Shown: in pieces, positions 51,959 to 61,454 of the stretch
How the letters are laid out: each line of letters starts with the position of its first letter
How positions within the stretch are numbered: position 1 is the stretch's first letter
Origin: Anopheles merus
Taxonomy: Eukaryota; Arthropoda; Insecta; Diptera; Culicidae
DNA length: 64,000 nt
Assembly (NCBI RefSeq): GCF_017562075.2
Contig: NC_054082.1
Coordinates: forward strand, 32,023,148 to 32,087,147
Direction of reading: 5' to 3'
The notes under the pieces: model-generated
Database searches by the model: none
Told to the model about the DNA's origin: nothing
The model's input: the letters and a program-made list of their open reading frames with translations, nothing else
Program-made: the position numbers and the translations under genes

Positions 51959-53710
51959 TCAACACACGCACGCATGCATTGGGAAAATGGCATAAATTAC
52001 AAGACTTAGAAAGGGCACTATAAAGATTCGGTTTCTGGTATTGCCACTGCTTTTGACTGAAAAGGGAGAGAAAAAGATGTAAATTGGATTTTTGTTATAA
52101 AAATGTTTGGTTAAATCAAAGAACGTTGCGTGGCATGAAGCTGCCAACGGAATACGCGATTTTAATAACATGATAAGTAAGTACTCACCTAAAAGCATGG
52201 CAACACGATTGTCGATGGGCGGCTGCTCCCACTGGACGATACTTTCCTGGCCACCCCGCCACAAGACGGGCGACAGGTTGGCTACGCACTTTATCCGTAT
52301 CGTGCCATCGATGTAGTGCCGATGGTTGACGACCATACTCAGCCCCAGGAAGGTTGTGATCAGCCCATGCTGATTTTGTACCTCCGGATACTGGATGATG
52401 TTGTTCGGGTCCGTTACGAGCAGATCGTTCAGATACCATTGCAGGGTGGTGGCGGGATAGGATCGGCCGGACGTACAGTTCAGCTCCATCGTTTCACCGT
52501 TTTGAAAGCTTTGTCGTCCACCGTCGCTTATGTGGGGACCATCCTTGGGCACAACTGTAACGCAGCGTAGGAGGTTGAAAACGACAAAACGAAAGCAAAA
52601 AAAAAAAAAAACATGAATAGAAATCCATTTTGAGTAAAACATGCGTGTATGGAAGATGCACAGGCAATTGTATGGGCGTTACTCACATATCACATCCATC
52701 CGACCTTCACCCTGTACCGAGTCGAAGCTGGGCGCCTCGGCCGAGATCTCGCATCGATAGACGCCGGACGATTTGAGTGTTAACCCTCGCAGCAACACCT
52801 TCGTACCGTCCGAGTGGTTCGGATCGACCCGGATGCCCTCGATTTTGTAGCTCTTGATCGGCTGGGAAGCCGACGGGACGTACCGGTAAAACTCCTCGTT
52901 GTCCTTGTACCATTTGATCGAGTAGAGCTTTTCCTCCTCCTCGTACCGTTCGCCGAGGTAGTCGTTCTGATATCCATGGTGTCGGCGGTTGCCGCTTTCG
53001 AGAGAACTGTGTCCCTTTCGCTGGCCGTTCAGCTCATAGTGACATTCGAGGAGGGCCAATTCGCCTCGGAATTTATATGGAGGTATTCGTACGGTTTTGA
53101 GCTTTAGGCCAATGATTTCTGTAAAGCAAGCAAATGGAAACCATAGGGGGTAAGCAATATGTTTATGTAGAATAAGTAAAACAAATATATTTTTGATTGG
53201 AATACATATGTTATTTCCTAAATCGGACGTAAATGGCTAAATAATAAAACTTACACTTGGGAATAAGGAGTTCAAGAAAGTGATGGTTTCGTTATAGCGC
53301 ATGCATATTCTACCATTATTCTTACTTTATGAGCTTGTTTTATGAGAATCTACTGAATCGGTTGTTTAGTTGCTTCGTGTTCTACTTTCTCTTGTTTGTA
53401 CCATCTACTGAATAGCAACACAGCTGAATAGCTGAGCTGGAAGCCAAAGAAATGCCAAGTCCAGTCCAGTTGGATAGGCGACACATTTACACAGTTACAG
53501 ATTCATAAATTATTAAACTGATGAAGACAGAAACACCAGTACAGTCAGTGCATACAAACGTACGGTCGAGCACTGTGTTTAGTGTTACCGGTTGAGACTT
53601 GAGGTAAAAGAAACCCATACAAATGGTAGGGAGTCGTTTGGTTGCACCTTTTTACCTGTAATTAGAAGACATGTCACAAGCACTGCAATCCAACTGTTCA
53701 GTAGCACCAT
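51959..53710 (-). CDS. Beaten-path (Beat) family immunoglobulin-domain protein
   Basis: The gene has four coding exons: 53710-53656, 53118-52687, 52554-52189 and 52056-51959. All junctions are GT-AG and every intron is phase 1. They give 316 residues. Exon 1 encodes a signal peptide (MVLLNSWIAVLVTCLLIT). Exon 2 encodes the first Ig domain, with Cys in LLECHYEL and YRCEIS and the Beat signature YSIKWYKDNEEFYRYVP and SAEAPSF. Exon 3 encodes the second domain (PKDGPHI, LNCTSGRSYPATTLQWY, IKCVANLSPV). Exon 4 adds a hydrophobic tail (IFIVPFLSLVIYAIF) that could be a GPI-anchor signal. Beat proteins act in axon guidance and bind Side-family receptors (established for Drosophila). The first domain carries about 29 extra residues after its first Cys, rich in Gly, His, Arg and Glu. 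I do not assign a specific Beat subtype. Confidence 0.93.
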
Positions 53711-53802
53711 CGTATCCGTTTGTTGTGTCGTTTCAAACATTCGCTAGCAGGTGTGTTGGTTCATACTATCCGGCTTGCTGGACGTCACTCACTTTTCATT
53801 TA

Positions 53803-53810
53803 CTTTTATA
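53803..53810 (-). promoter_or_regulatory. Possible TATA box of the Beat gene
   Basis: TATAAAAG on the minus strand, about 95 bases upstream of the Beat ATG. The distance allows a start site near 53775 and a leader of about 65 bases. It is a sequence match only. Confidence 0.3.
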
Positions 53811-55811
53811 TTCACTTTATATAACTACTGAATACCGGCAGAAAAACAAATCTTATTACGATTACACAAGTAAAAGAACCCTTTATGTAATGGTGACTAC
53901 TCTATTAATCATGCATCTAAAGACAGATTTGACTCATAATTTGAACAATATGCAAGTATGTATAATTAAGAACAAGTAAGCCGTAATGACCAACATATGT
54001 TAAATTATACTTTCACTTAGTTAAGAATTAGAACAAAAGCATTACAAACAGAATCATAACAAAAAATTAGAAACATAAAAATTGCTTAAAATAGGTTGAA
54101 TAGTTTCAAATCACTCGTGGGTTCAAGCCCCGTATGGATCGTACTATGGATTGACTATCCAGCAGCGTGACATTTAATAAGCTCTCATTTTTTAAATTAA
54201 CAAATCACTGATATATTTTCAAATATTTTACAAAACTGGTTCAAAACACTCAACCAGTGCTTTTGTTATAAACGTTCACTTTGTCGGCAGCAAAAAATAG
54301 ATAAATAAACAAAAATGGGGAAAATCAATCAGCAAACCAAGAAAATTTTGTATTTTATTTATCGTCTGCAAACACTTTTCAAATATATCAGAGAGATTCT
54401 CTTATGGTCACACTTTAGATGAGAACTATTGGGACAGAGTTCGGTGGAGCCGCCTGGTCGTTCAACGACCAAATCATTACTTTGCCATGATGGCAATATA
54501 CGTTGAAGTGCTGTTTTGTTGACCAACTGTACACTTATATCGACGATGCACTAGAGTCAGTTTGACACTTGAGTATAGCTTAAAGCACCACTACAACCAT
54601 CCTTGAGCATCAGTATAGCTTTTGATGCGCCAGATGCCCTAGACGGGTTGAAGTTGCGCGCACCTCGATGTCGCGATAATAGCTATGACGTATATACAAT
54701 TACCATAAAGCATTTGCTATTTCCCCATGCATTGTCACTTTAACAATAGTAGGTAAATGGTAAATGTTTCGGAATAAGGGTACAAAAATGTTTGTTTTTA
54801 AAATTAAAATCACGTTTCCACAGAAAATACACAATTGCTTCAATTGTTTGTTTGCCCCATCGTACAATACTTTCATCGTCACTGTTGGATGCTTATTTGC
54901 TATACCTTTCCAACACACAACACAACAAACGTAACAAAACAGTCAACAAAACACTTTACGAGCTAGGTCAACGGCACATCTGGAGCTGAATAAAATAATG
55001 TAGTCTTTACCCGGACGCGACTCACACGAAACTGTCGAATGAAATATGAATGTTGCGTACGGTTCACGTCTGCTGTTAGCCATGGGTTACTCGTGTGAAT
55101 ATCGCTGACGGTTCGGTTCCCTATCGATTGCAGTCGACAGCTGCTCGGCATTTTCTCGCTTCCGATGAGACACTGGGGTTCGTGCTTTTCTTCGGCACGG
55201 CGAGCGTGATTGGAAATGTGAGTGAAATGCACTAGATGAGAGTCGGCCAAGTGAGTACTATGGAGAAATGTGGTACTCATTGAATGGAACTGCATGGAAT
55301 GCATTCGAAAAAAAAAAATATCACAAATAACGAAAGAGGTAGATAATTTTAGTTGTGTAAGGGAATGTAAATAACATGAACAAGCACATATGTAAAATAA
55401 TCTGTAATCTATAAACAATTATCATACAACACGTTAATACTAGGAATCATCAATAGAAAAGTAAATTAATTAGGAAATTTATAATAAATGTGATACGGTT
55501 ATTGCATTAGTGAAATATTTATTAAGCTTTAGGAACTTTTTAAGCTTTTCTAGGTATAATTTCATTGATTTATTTTAATTGACATGTGTAGACTATCTAG
55601 AATAACTTCGAAGGGTCATACACGATTTAATTGTGAGCTAATAATGGAAGTAAATACTCTTGATAATGTTTTACTTCTAGATACACTAGAAACTAGTTGA
55701 ATTCCTCAAACTATAAATCAACATACATTTACTGACACACAAATCTATTGAATTCATCCTTTTTTATATTATTATGATACATAACTCTAATACAACGCTC
55801 CTTTTTTACGC
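53811..55811. other. Intergenic DNA upstream of the Beat gene
   Basis: No gene. It includes a SINE fragment at 54110-54165 and a 7-bp-stem hairpin (GGTCGTTCAACGACC) at 54468-54482. A 151-codon minus-strand frame at 54963-55418 has no domain but contains a donor-like CCGG|GTAAAG near 55010. Confidence 0.55.
54110..54165 (+). mobile_element. tRNA-derived SINE, copy 4 (fragment)
   Basis: Only the box B region (GGGTTCAAGCCCCGTATGGA) and the following GGATTGACTATCCAGCAG remain recognisable. Confidence 0.65.
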
Positions 55812-55815
55812 TTAA

Positions 55816-56583
55816 CCCTTTCAGGACCATAAGCTATCCCAAATAAAAAATGGCACAATATTTTAGCTAATGGGAGTACAAAATGAGAATATATCACCTA
55901 AAAAATATTGCAGGCGGTGTAAGTTTTTTATGATTTGATAGAAAATATTTTTCCCTATGGGCCACGAAATAACATAAATGACAGGTATCCCTTAAGGTAA
56001 ATTACGATTTTCTAGTGATTGCACTAATATTCTCAACTTTACTTTATAGTTATTTAAAATTATATTTACTATATAACATAAAATACGTCAAAAAACGCAG
56101 TTATTGTATTTCCTCAAGTCTTATTTTTTTAATTAATTTATTTATTTATTTATTTTTTGGCGCAACAACCGCTGTCGGTTAAAGGCCTGCCTGTACCCAC
56201 TAGTGAAGTGAGCTTGGTTTTCAGTGACTTATTGTTACCATAGCAGGATAGTCAGTCCTACGTATGGGGGCACGGTCTATTCGGGACTTGAACCCATGAC
56301 GGGCATGTTGTTACGTCGTACGAGTTGACGACTGTTTCACCAGACCTGCCCCAAGTCTTATAGGCTTTCTTAAAATACTTCCAGTCAGCGTACGAATGAT
56401 TTAGTTTTAGCGCATTAAAGTTTGACAGTTATTTTTTGTTTATACGTTCAGATAAACATTTTCTGCATTTGACATACGTTTAATTTAAACGTTTCGTTCC
56501 AAAAAGCTCGTTGCAGTAATAACTTAATGATCTGTAATGATTGCTTGTAGATGAGAAAAATATTTCCCTTAGACGTGAAAGGG
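55816..56583. mobile_element. piggyBac-like MITE
   Basis: The 768-bp element is flanked by TTAA on both sides (55812-55815 and 56584-56587), the piggyBac target. Termini are the inverted repeat CCCTTTCA...TGAAAGGG. The interior is AT-rich and non-coding. A SINE copy is inserted at 56125-56351. The TIR is short, so the superfamily call depends mainly on TTAA plus the CCC terminus. Confidence 0.7.
56125..56351 (-). mobile_element. tRNA-derived SINE, copy 5, nested in the MITE
   Basis: Reverse-orientation copy with box B complement GGCTTGAAC-like sequence near 56290 and an A-rich (AAAT)n tail seen as TTTATTTATTTATTT at its left end. A perfect 10-bp target duplication, CAAGTCTTAT, lies at 56115-56124 and 56352-56361. 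Its middle matches copy 2. Confidence 0.9.
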
Positions 56584-56587
56584 TTAA

Positions 56588-58669
56588 ATGATACTTGGAT
56601 AATTAATTCAAACGCCATTTCAGTCTGAGGAACACAGAGAATTCGTATGATACTGAACTAAATAAAATCATCTAGCATGCACTACTTACAGTGCTGTAAG
56701 TGCTAAAAGAATTGGTACGCTAACTGAGCCGGTTCTACAAGACCGATTTGGCTACATTACCATCCAAATCTTTTTCCTATAACGAAAGAGGAATATCCGA
56801 TTTTGGTAGTTCTAATTAGTTCAAGAAGCCTGAATAGGCTGGTATGATCACGCAGATCTTTTTGCCTACAGCTACTACAGCTCTTATGGATGAATATAGC
56901 TAACATTTACAAATTAGTATGGTATTTTTTCTATGTTTAATTGTGTAGCATGATTTGAGGTTCAAAGCTCGCCGTTGAGGCATGATGCTCTTCATTTCCT
57001 ATCCTCTCTGGGCGCTGTGCAACTTCTATAGCAGAAAATTGTTCGTTCAACGTCATGCTACGCATGTCCAGACTCGAAGCTTTATGCTTGCACATCACGA
57101 TATTTCGGTACTTAAACCAGATCCGTTGGTTGTCCACTCTTCACAGTGACCAATAATTATTCGAGTCAACGAATGTTTTACCACACCTTAACCGTAACGG
57201 TGTAGCGGAACCGAATTCGACGCTCGGCAAAGGTAGCGCAGTAACCCAAACACGTTGAATTTATTGACCGAATAAAGATGTGCGTGCGAATGCGTTTCCC
57301 TAAGGTCAGCGGTTCATGGCAAATGTGACGCTTTTGAAGACCACCAGTCACGGAACGTTTTGCTTCCGGCCGGAAAGCGGTCCGGATTCTTAATTTCGAA
57401 AATGAACAACGGAAAGAGCTTCAGTTTTGGAGACTGGTGTGGTAAAAAGTAGAAAAGTTAGTGCATTCCATTCGTAGCATTTTGCACCAATGGCAGGCAG
57501 GCGGTTGAGAGCTCCAAGAAATTAGAAAACTGTTCACAATGGGTCCATTTTGACCCAAAGATTCATTAATCTCGTTAAGTGGTGTAAATGATCGAGCATG
57601 TTTCCGATGGTTCGGGGCTTTACCGACCAACCAGCAAGGGTAAGCATTCCGATGAACTGTAACAAAAACTGACATGCTTGGTCGATAAAAACTTCGAGTG
57701 AAAAGGTTTATGGTTGGTTTAGTATTTCGTAGCACAAGGTCGATTTCAATCAATGGCGATGTGGTTCAGATGGGAAAAAACTCCGTGCGCATCTACTGTA
57801 ACAAGATCCGTCTATTCATTGTTATGTGTGTGGCGGTTGATTTTGTGTTGGGACACGAAACCCTCTTGAACATTAAAGTGTCGGTTGTGGTTCGTTGCTC
57901 AGCTGTAATCCGGCGCTATTCGCATTCTTTCATCTTTTGTCACGATGTTTGTGACAGAGCACTAAGTCGTGGCTGTTTTAAAGCTAGTACGCTAGTAAGG
58001 TAATATTCTAAGGAACACCAGCCAAACATTGAGACTTGGAATAGTATACTTTATACACTGGCTTAAACCGGTGGCGTTACGTACAATTTTATATTATAAA
58101 AAAAAATTTAGACCAATAGCTTCGGTCAAAACCTTCCTTTCGCTCGTGGTGCTGAAAATAATCCCTTATCACGCCACTCCACGATTAGCATACACACTTT
58201 CCATACCCTTCATATATAATAAACTCGCATTACTCCCTTGTACGCTTTGAGCGTTCAGATTGATTCACAAACTCCGAAGGGAATGGTGTTCACCTGGGAG
58301 GCCAACGGTCTACCGCACGGTACACGTTCCGAAAACATTGTTTTGTTTTTTTTTTCTTCTCATGCTTCCTTTATAGACTTCAGATTTTTCTTCCAAGAGG
58401 TTACCCGCCTGGCTCAAGGGCATTTCCGTACCTCCCAAGACGCTTGCTGATTATTCATTACAGAAACATGTTTTTCAATAGTCACATTTACACCCCTTGT
58501 GAACAGCCGTGGCGAAGCAAATCTGCTGACAAAATTATGATCGTAGTTGCCAGGTTTTTCATATCGCTAAATATCGCAGCGTATCATTCAAATTTCCGAA
58601 TACATTTAACACATTTGCCAACACATTTAATATATTTTTTTGAATATGACACAACAGCTTAATAAATCT
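56588..58669. other. Intergenic DNA, no supported gene
   Basis: Short frames on both strands only (57421-57753 -, 57698-58003 +), with no domain or splice chain. Confidence 0.6.
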
Positions 58670-58671
58670 TA

Positions 58672-59401
58672 CAGGCTTTTCCTGAGTTACGACCCCCTAG
58701 AGTTACGACGATTCGCTGATATGACGATTTTGATTTTGACAGTTTAAAGTTATCATTGAGACGAAAATGATATATTATTTTGAATCTCTGTGCTAATAAC
58801 CATTACAATTACAACCATTTCCACAGATTCCACAACACCCGGTTCTTGAGTACAGTGAACCCTCTCTTATTTGACACCTCTCCAATTTGAAAAACCTCTC
58901 TTATTTGTACATTTTCCACAGTCCCTTCATTTTCAGTACATTTTGTGCCTCTAATTTGGAAAACCTCTGAAATCTGTTTCCCTCTTATTTGTGTATGTTG
59001 TTGCCATGGTTATTGAAAGACATATGCTCAAATTGATTCCTATCGCAGTTTCCTATAGCAACAGTTATGGCTGCATACTAAATGTTCTGTCTCTTTCTTG
59101 TTTGCATGGACCTTTCATTCTCTTTCAAACTCTGTAATTTGAAAACCCCTCTTGTTCGACAGTCCCATCGCCTCTCAAATAAGAGAGAGTTGACTGTATC
59201 TATATCGTGTAAACGGCTTTTGGAGGAAAATTATGATTTATTATCTTACAATATTTTAAATAAAATACACGATTATATATTCCGATTCTTCAATTTCGTT
59301 TTTAAACTTAATATTCACAGATATTCGACTTACGACTATTTAGACTTACACCATGTTTTGGGAGATTTTTTCAGTCCCAAAAACAGTCAGGGGTACACCT
59401 G
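58672..59401. mobile_element. Outer pogo/Tc1-type MITE
   Basis: Flanked by TA on each side (58670-58671 and 59402-59403). The termini CAGGCTTTTCCTGA and CAGGTGTACCCCTGA form an imperfect inverted repeat, with GAGTTACGAC-like subterminal motifs. It is split by the inner element at 58853-59196; without that insert it would be about 384 bp. The superfamily is inferred from the TA target and CAGG terminus. Confidence 0.6.
58853..59196. mobile_element. Inner pogo/Tc1-type MITE
   Basis: A 344-bp element with TA on both sides and long, near-matching inverted ends: CAGTGAACCCTCTCTTATTT against CAGTCAACTCTCTCTTATTT. The internal repeats of CTCTAATTTGGAAAACCTC type are non-coding. It sits inside the outer MITE and so is the younger of the two. 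Confidence 0.8.
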
Positions 59402-59593
59402 TACTCAGAGGCAAGGCGTTTTTGAATTCATGTGGGAACCTTACAAATGTAGAACGATTGTAGCACTCTGTGAGCCACCTGTCATCCTGCTGTCAACTTT
59501 GCACAGCGAAAAGGTTGCGTTTGTTGCAACACGAAGCACATTCGTTCGGTGAATCGGTGTACATTTCGTTGCATTACTTGCTGTTAATTTCAC

Positions 59594-59599
59594 TCAGTT
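59594..59599 (+). promoter_or_regulatory. Candidate initiator (TCAGTT)
   Basis: It matches the arthropod Inr consensus TCAKTY 33 bases before the peptidase ATG and would give a short 5' leader. It lies about 190 bases from the end of the nested MITEs. Confidence 0.35.
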
Positions 59600-59628
59600 A
59601 AGTGTACCTGTGCAGTGATAATATAAAA

Positions 59629-61053
59629 ATGTTCTCCTTGCTAAAGCTGGCGAATAGAGTACGCGTGTGCAGCCCTACCCAGCAGCGTATGCTCGGACGC
59701 ACCAAGGTAACGGATGCGGCCAAGTTTCGAACCGTTCTGGCAAATCTGCCTTCGACGCAAGTGACGCAACTGGACAATGGATTGCGTGTTGCAAGTGAAG
59801 ATTCCGGAGCGGAGACAGCGACAGTTGGTGTGTGGATCAATGCCGGTTCACGTTGCGAGAACAGCAGCAACAATGGTGTGGCCCACTTTCTAGAACACAT
59901 GGCGTTCAAGGGCACGGCAAAGCGCTCCCAGACCAATCTTGAGCTGGAGGTGGAACATTTGGGCGCCCACCTAAATGCGTACACATCCCGCGAGCAAACC
60001 GTGTTCTATGCCAAATGCCTGTCGAAGGATGTCGCAAAAGCGGTTGAGATTTTGTCGGACATAGTGCAGAATCCGACGCTTGGCGAGAAAGAGATTGTGC
60101 GCGAACGGGACGCCATCCTGCGGGAGATGCAAGAGATCGAGAGCAACCTGAAGGAGGTTGTGTTTGACCATCTGCATGCAACCGCGTTCCAGGGCACTGC
60201 GCTCGGTAAGTCCATCCTTGGACCGTCCAAGAACATCCAGTCGATCGGTAAGACGGAGTTGAAGCACTACATCGACACGCAGTACAAAGCACCGCGTATT
60301 GTGTTGGCTGCAGCAGGAGGTGTAAACCATAAAGAGTTGGTACAGCTGGCGAAGCAAAACTTCGGCCAGATGAACTCCATCGTGGATGCAAAGACGGATG
60401 CGCTGGATGCGTGTCGTTTTACCGGATCAGAAGTGCGTGTGCGGGATGATTCGTTACCGCTAGCCCATGTCGCAATCGCCGTCGAGGGTTGCGGCTGGAC
60501 CGACGTGGACCATGTGCCGCTGATGGTGGCCACCTCCTTCATCGGGGCTTGGGATCGTGCGCAGAGTGGTAGCGTGAACCAAGCATCCAAGCTGGCTGTT
60601 GCTTCGGCTGTGGATGGGTTGTGTCACAGCTTCCAGTCGTTGAACGTTTGCTACCGAGACACTGGCCTGTGGGGAATATATTTCGTGTGCGATCCACTCA
60701 CCTGCGAAGACATGCTGTTCAATGTGCAGAACGAATGGATGCGTCTGTGCACAATTGTTACGGAGGGAGAGATCGAGCGGGCAAAGAACTTGCTGAAGAC
60801 GAACATGCTGCTGCACTTGGATGGAACTACACCGATCTGCGAAGATATTGGGCGTCAGATGCTTTGCTACAACCGCCGTATCCCGGTGCACGAGGTGGAA
60901 CAGCGGATCGATAGCGTTACTGCCGCCAAAGTGCGCGAGGTGGCAATGAAGTATATTTTTGACCGTTGCCCAGCCGTCGCCGCCGTTGGTCCGGTGGAGA
61001 ATTTGCCCGATTACATGCGCATCCGCTCGTCCATCCACTGGACGCGGCTGTAA
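59629..61053 (+). CDS. PMPCB: Mitochondrial processing peptidase beta / bc1 core-1 (M16 family)
   Basis: The uninterrupted frame encodes 474 residues. The N-terminus (MFSLLKLANRVRVCSPTQQR) is basic and amphipathic, as in a mitochondrial presequence. An M16A peptidase domain follows. The zinc motif HFLEH is at residues 86-90, with a third ligand Glu at about 166 in REMQE. The blocks GAHLNAYTSREQTVFYAK and APRIVLAAAGGV and the C-terminal inactive-fold half (about residues 260-460) are present. The intact HxxEH indicates a catalytically competent beta subunit that removes presequences from imported matrix proteins together with an alpha subunit. In insects the bc1 core-1 protein is very similar, so a core-1 role cannot be excluded. 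The ATG at 59629 is used; the frame upstream has no other ATG. No intron interrupts the CDS, and an AATAAA follows at 61108. Confidence 0.93.
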   Translation: MFSLLKLANRVRVCSPTQQRMLGRTKVTDAAKFRTVLANLPSTQVTQLDNGLRVASEDSGAETATVGVWINAGSRCENSSNNGVAHFLEHMAFKGTAKRSQTNLELEVEHLGAHLNAYTSREQTVFYAKCLSKDVAKAVEILSDIVQNPTLGEKEIVRERDAILREMQEIESNLKEVVFDHLHATAFQGTALGKSILGPSKNIQSIGKTELKHYIDTQYKAPRIVLAAAGGVNHKELVQLAKQNFGQMNSIVDAKTDALDACRFTGSEVRVRDDSLPLAHVAIAVEGCGWTDVDHVPLMVATSFIGAWDRAQSGSVNQASKLAVASAVDGLCHSFQSLNVCYRDTGLWGIYFVCDPLTCEDMLFNVQNEWMRLCTIVTEGEIERAKNLLKTNMLLHLDGTTPICEDIGRQMLCYNRRIPVHEVEQRIDSVTAAKVREVAMKYIFDRCPAVAAVGPVENLPDYMRIRSSIHWTRL

Positions 61054-61107
61054 AACGGTGGCGAGAAATTAGGCTGAAGCATGCTAGACTTCCAAATTGA
61101 AAACTGT

Positions 61108-61113
61108 AATAAA
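61108..61113 (+). terminator. Polyadenylation signal AATAAA
   Basis: AATAAA 55 bases after the peptidase stop codon, followed by A-rich and then T-rich sequence. Confidence 0.65.
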
Positions 61114-61246
61114 AGAATAACTACCATTCGTCGTGATGAATGAGGATTGATTTTGAGGTTTATAAGAACGAAACGTTTCATGAAAAAAGTATTCCCGGAG
61201 AATAATGAGCGGTGAGTGAGTATTGTTTCTTTGATTGTATCATATA

Positions 61247-61451
61247 GCTTCTTCTTCTATTTGGCGTAAACGTCCTACGCGGACATGCCGACCTATACAG
61301 GGCTTTCAAGACTTTATGGAGGACTATTTGACTACGTGGTATTGAGCCAAATAGTCAGTCCCTACTGCGGGGGGTGGTCCATTCCGGGCTTGAACCCATT
61401 ACGGGCGTGTTATTGAGTCGTTCGAGTTGACGACTGTACCATGGGAGCGGC
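61247..61451 (-). mobile_element. tRNA-derived SINE, copy 6 (variant tail)
   Basis: Reverse orientation. Its tRNA-like head matches copy 1 (box A complement near 61433-61443; box B complement GGCTTGAAC at 61388-61396) and its (AAG)n tail appears as CTTCTTCTTCT at the left end. The body between box B and the tail differs from the other copies, so it belongs to a second subfamily. Confidence 0.82.
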
Positions 61452-61454
61452 TTG

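Noticed and set aside
54468..54482. Perfect 7-bp hairpin GGTCGTTCAACGACC
   Set aside because: Too short and isolated to support a structured RNA or binding site.
59602..59628. Extension of the peptidase N-terminus by nine codons
   Set aside because: It begins with GTG, not ATG; the ATG at 59629 starts a plausible mitochondrial presequence.
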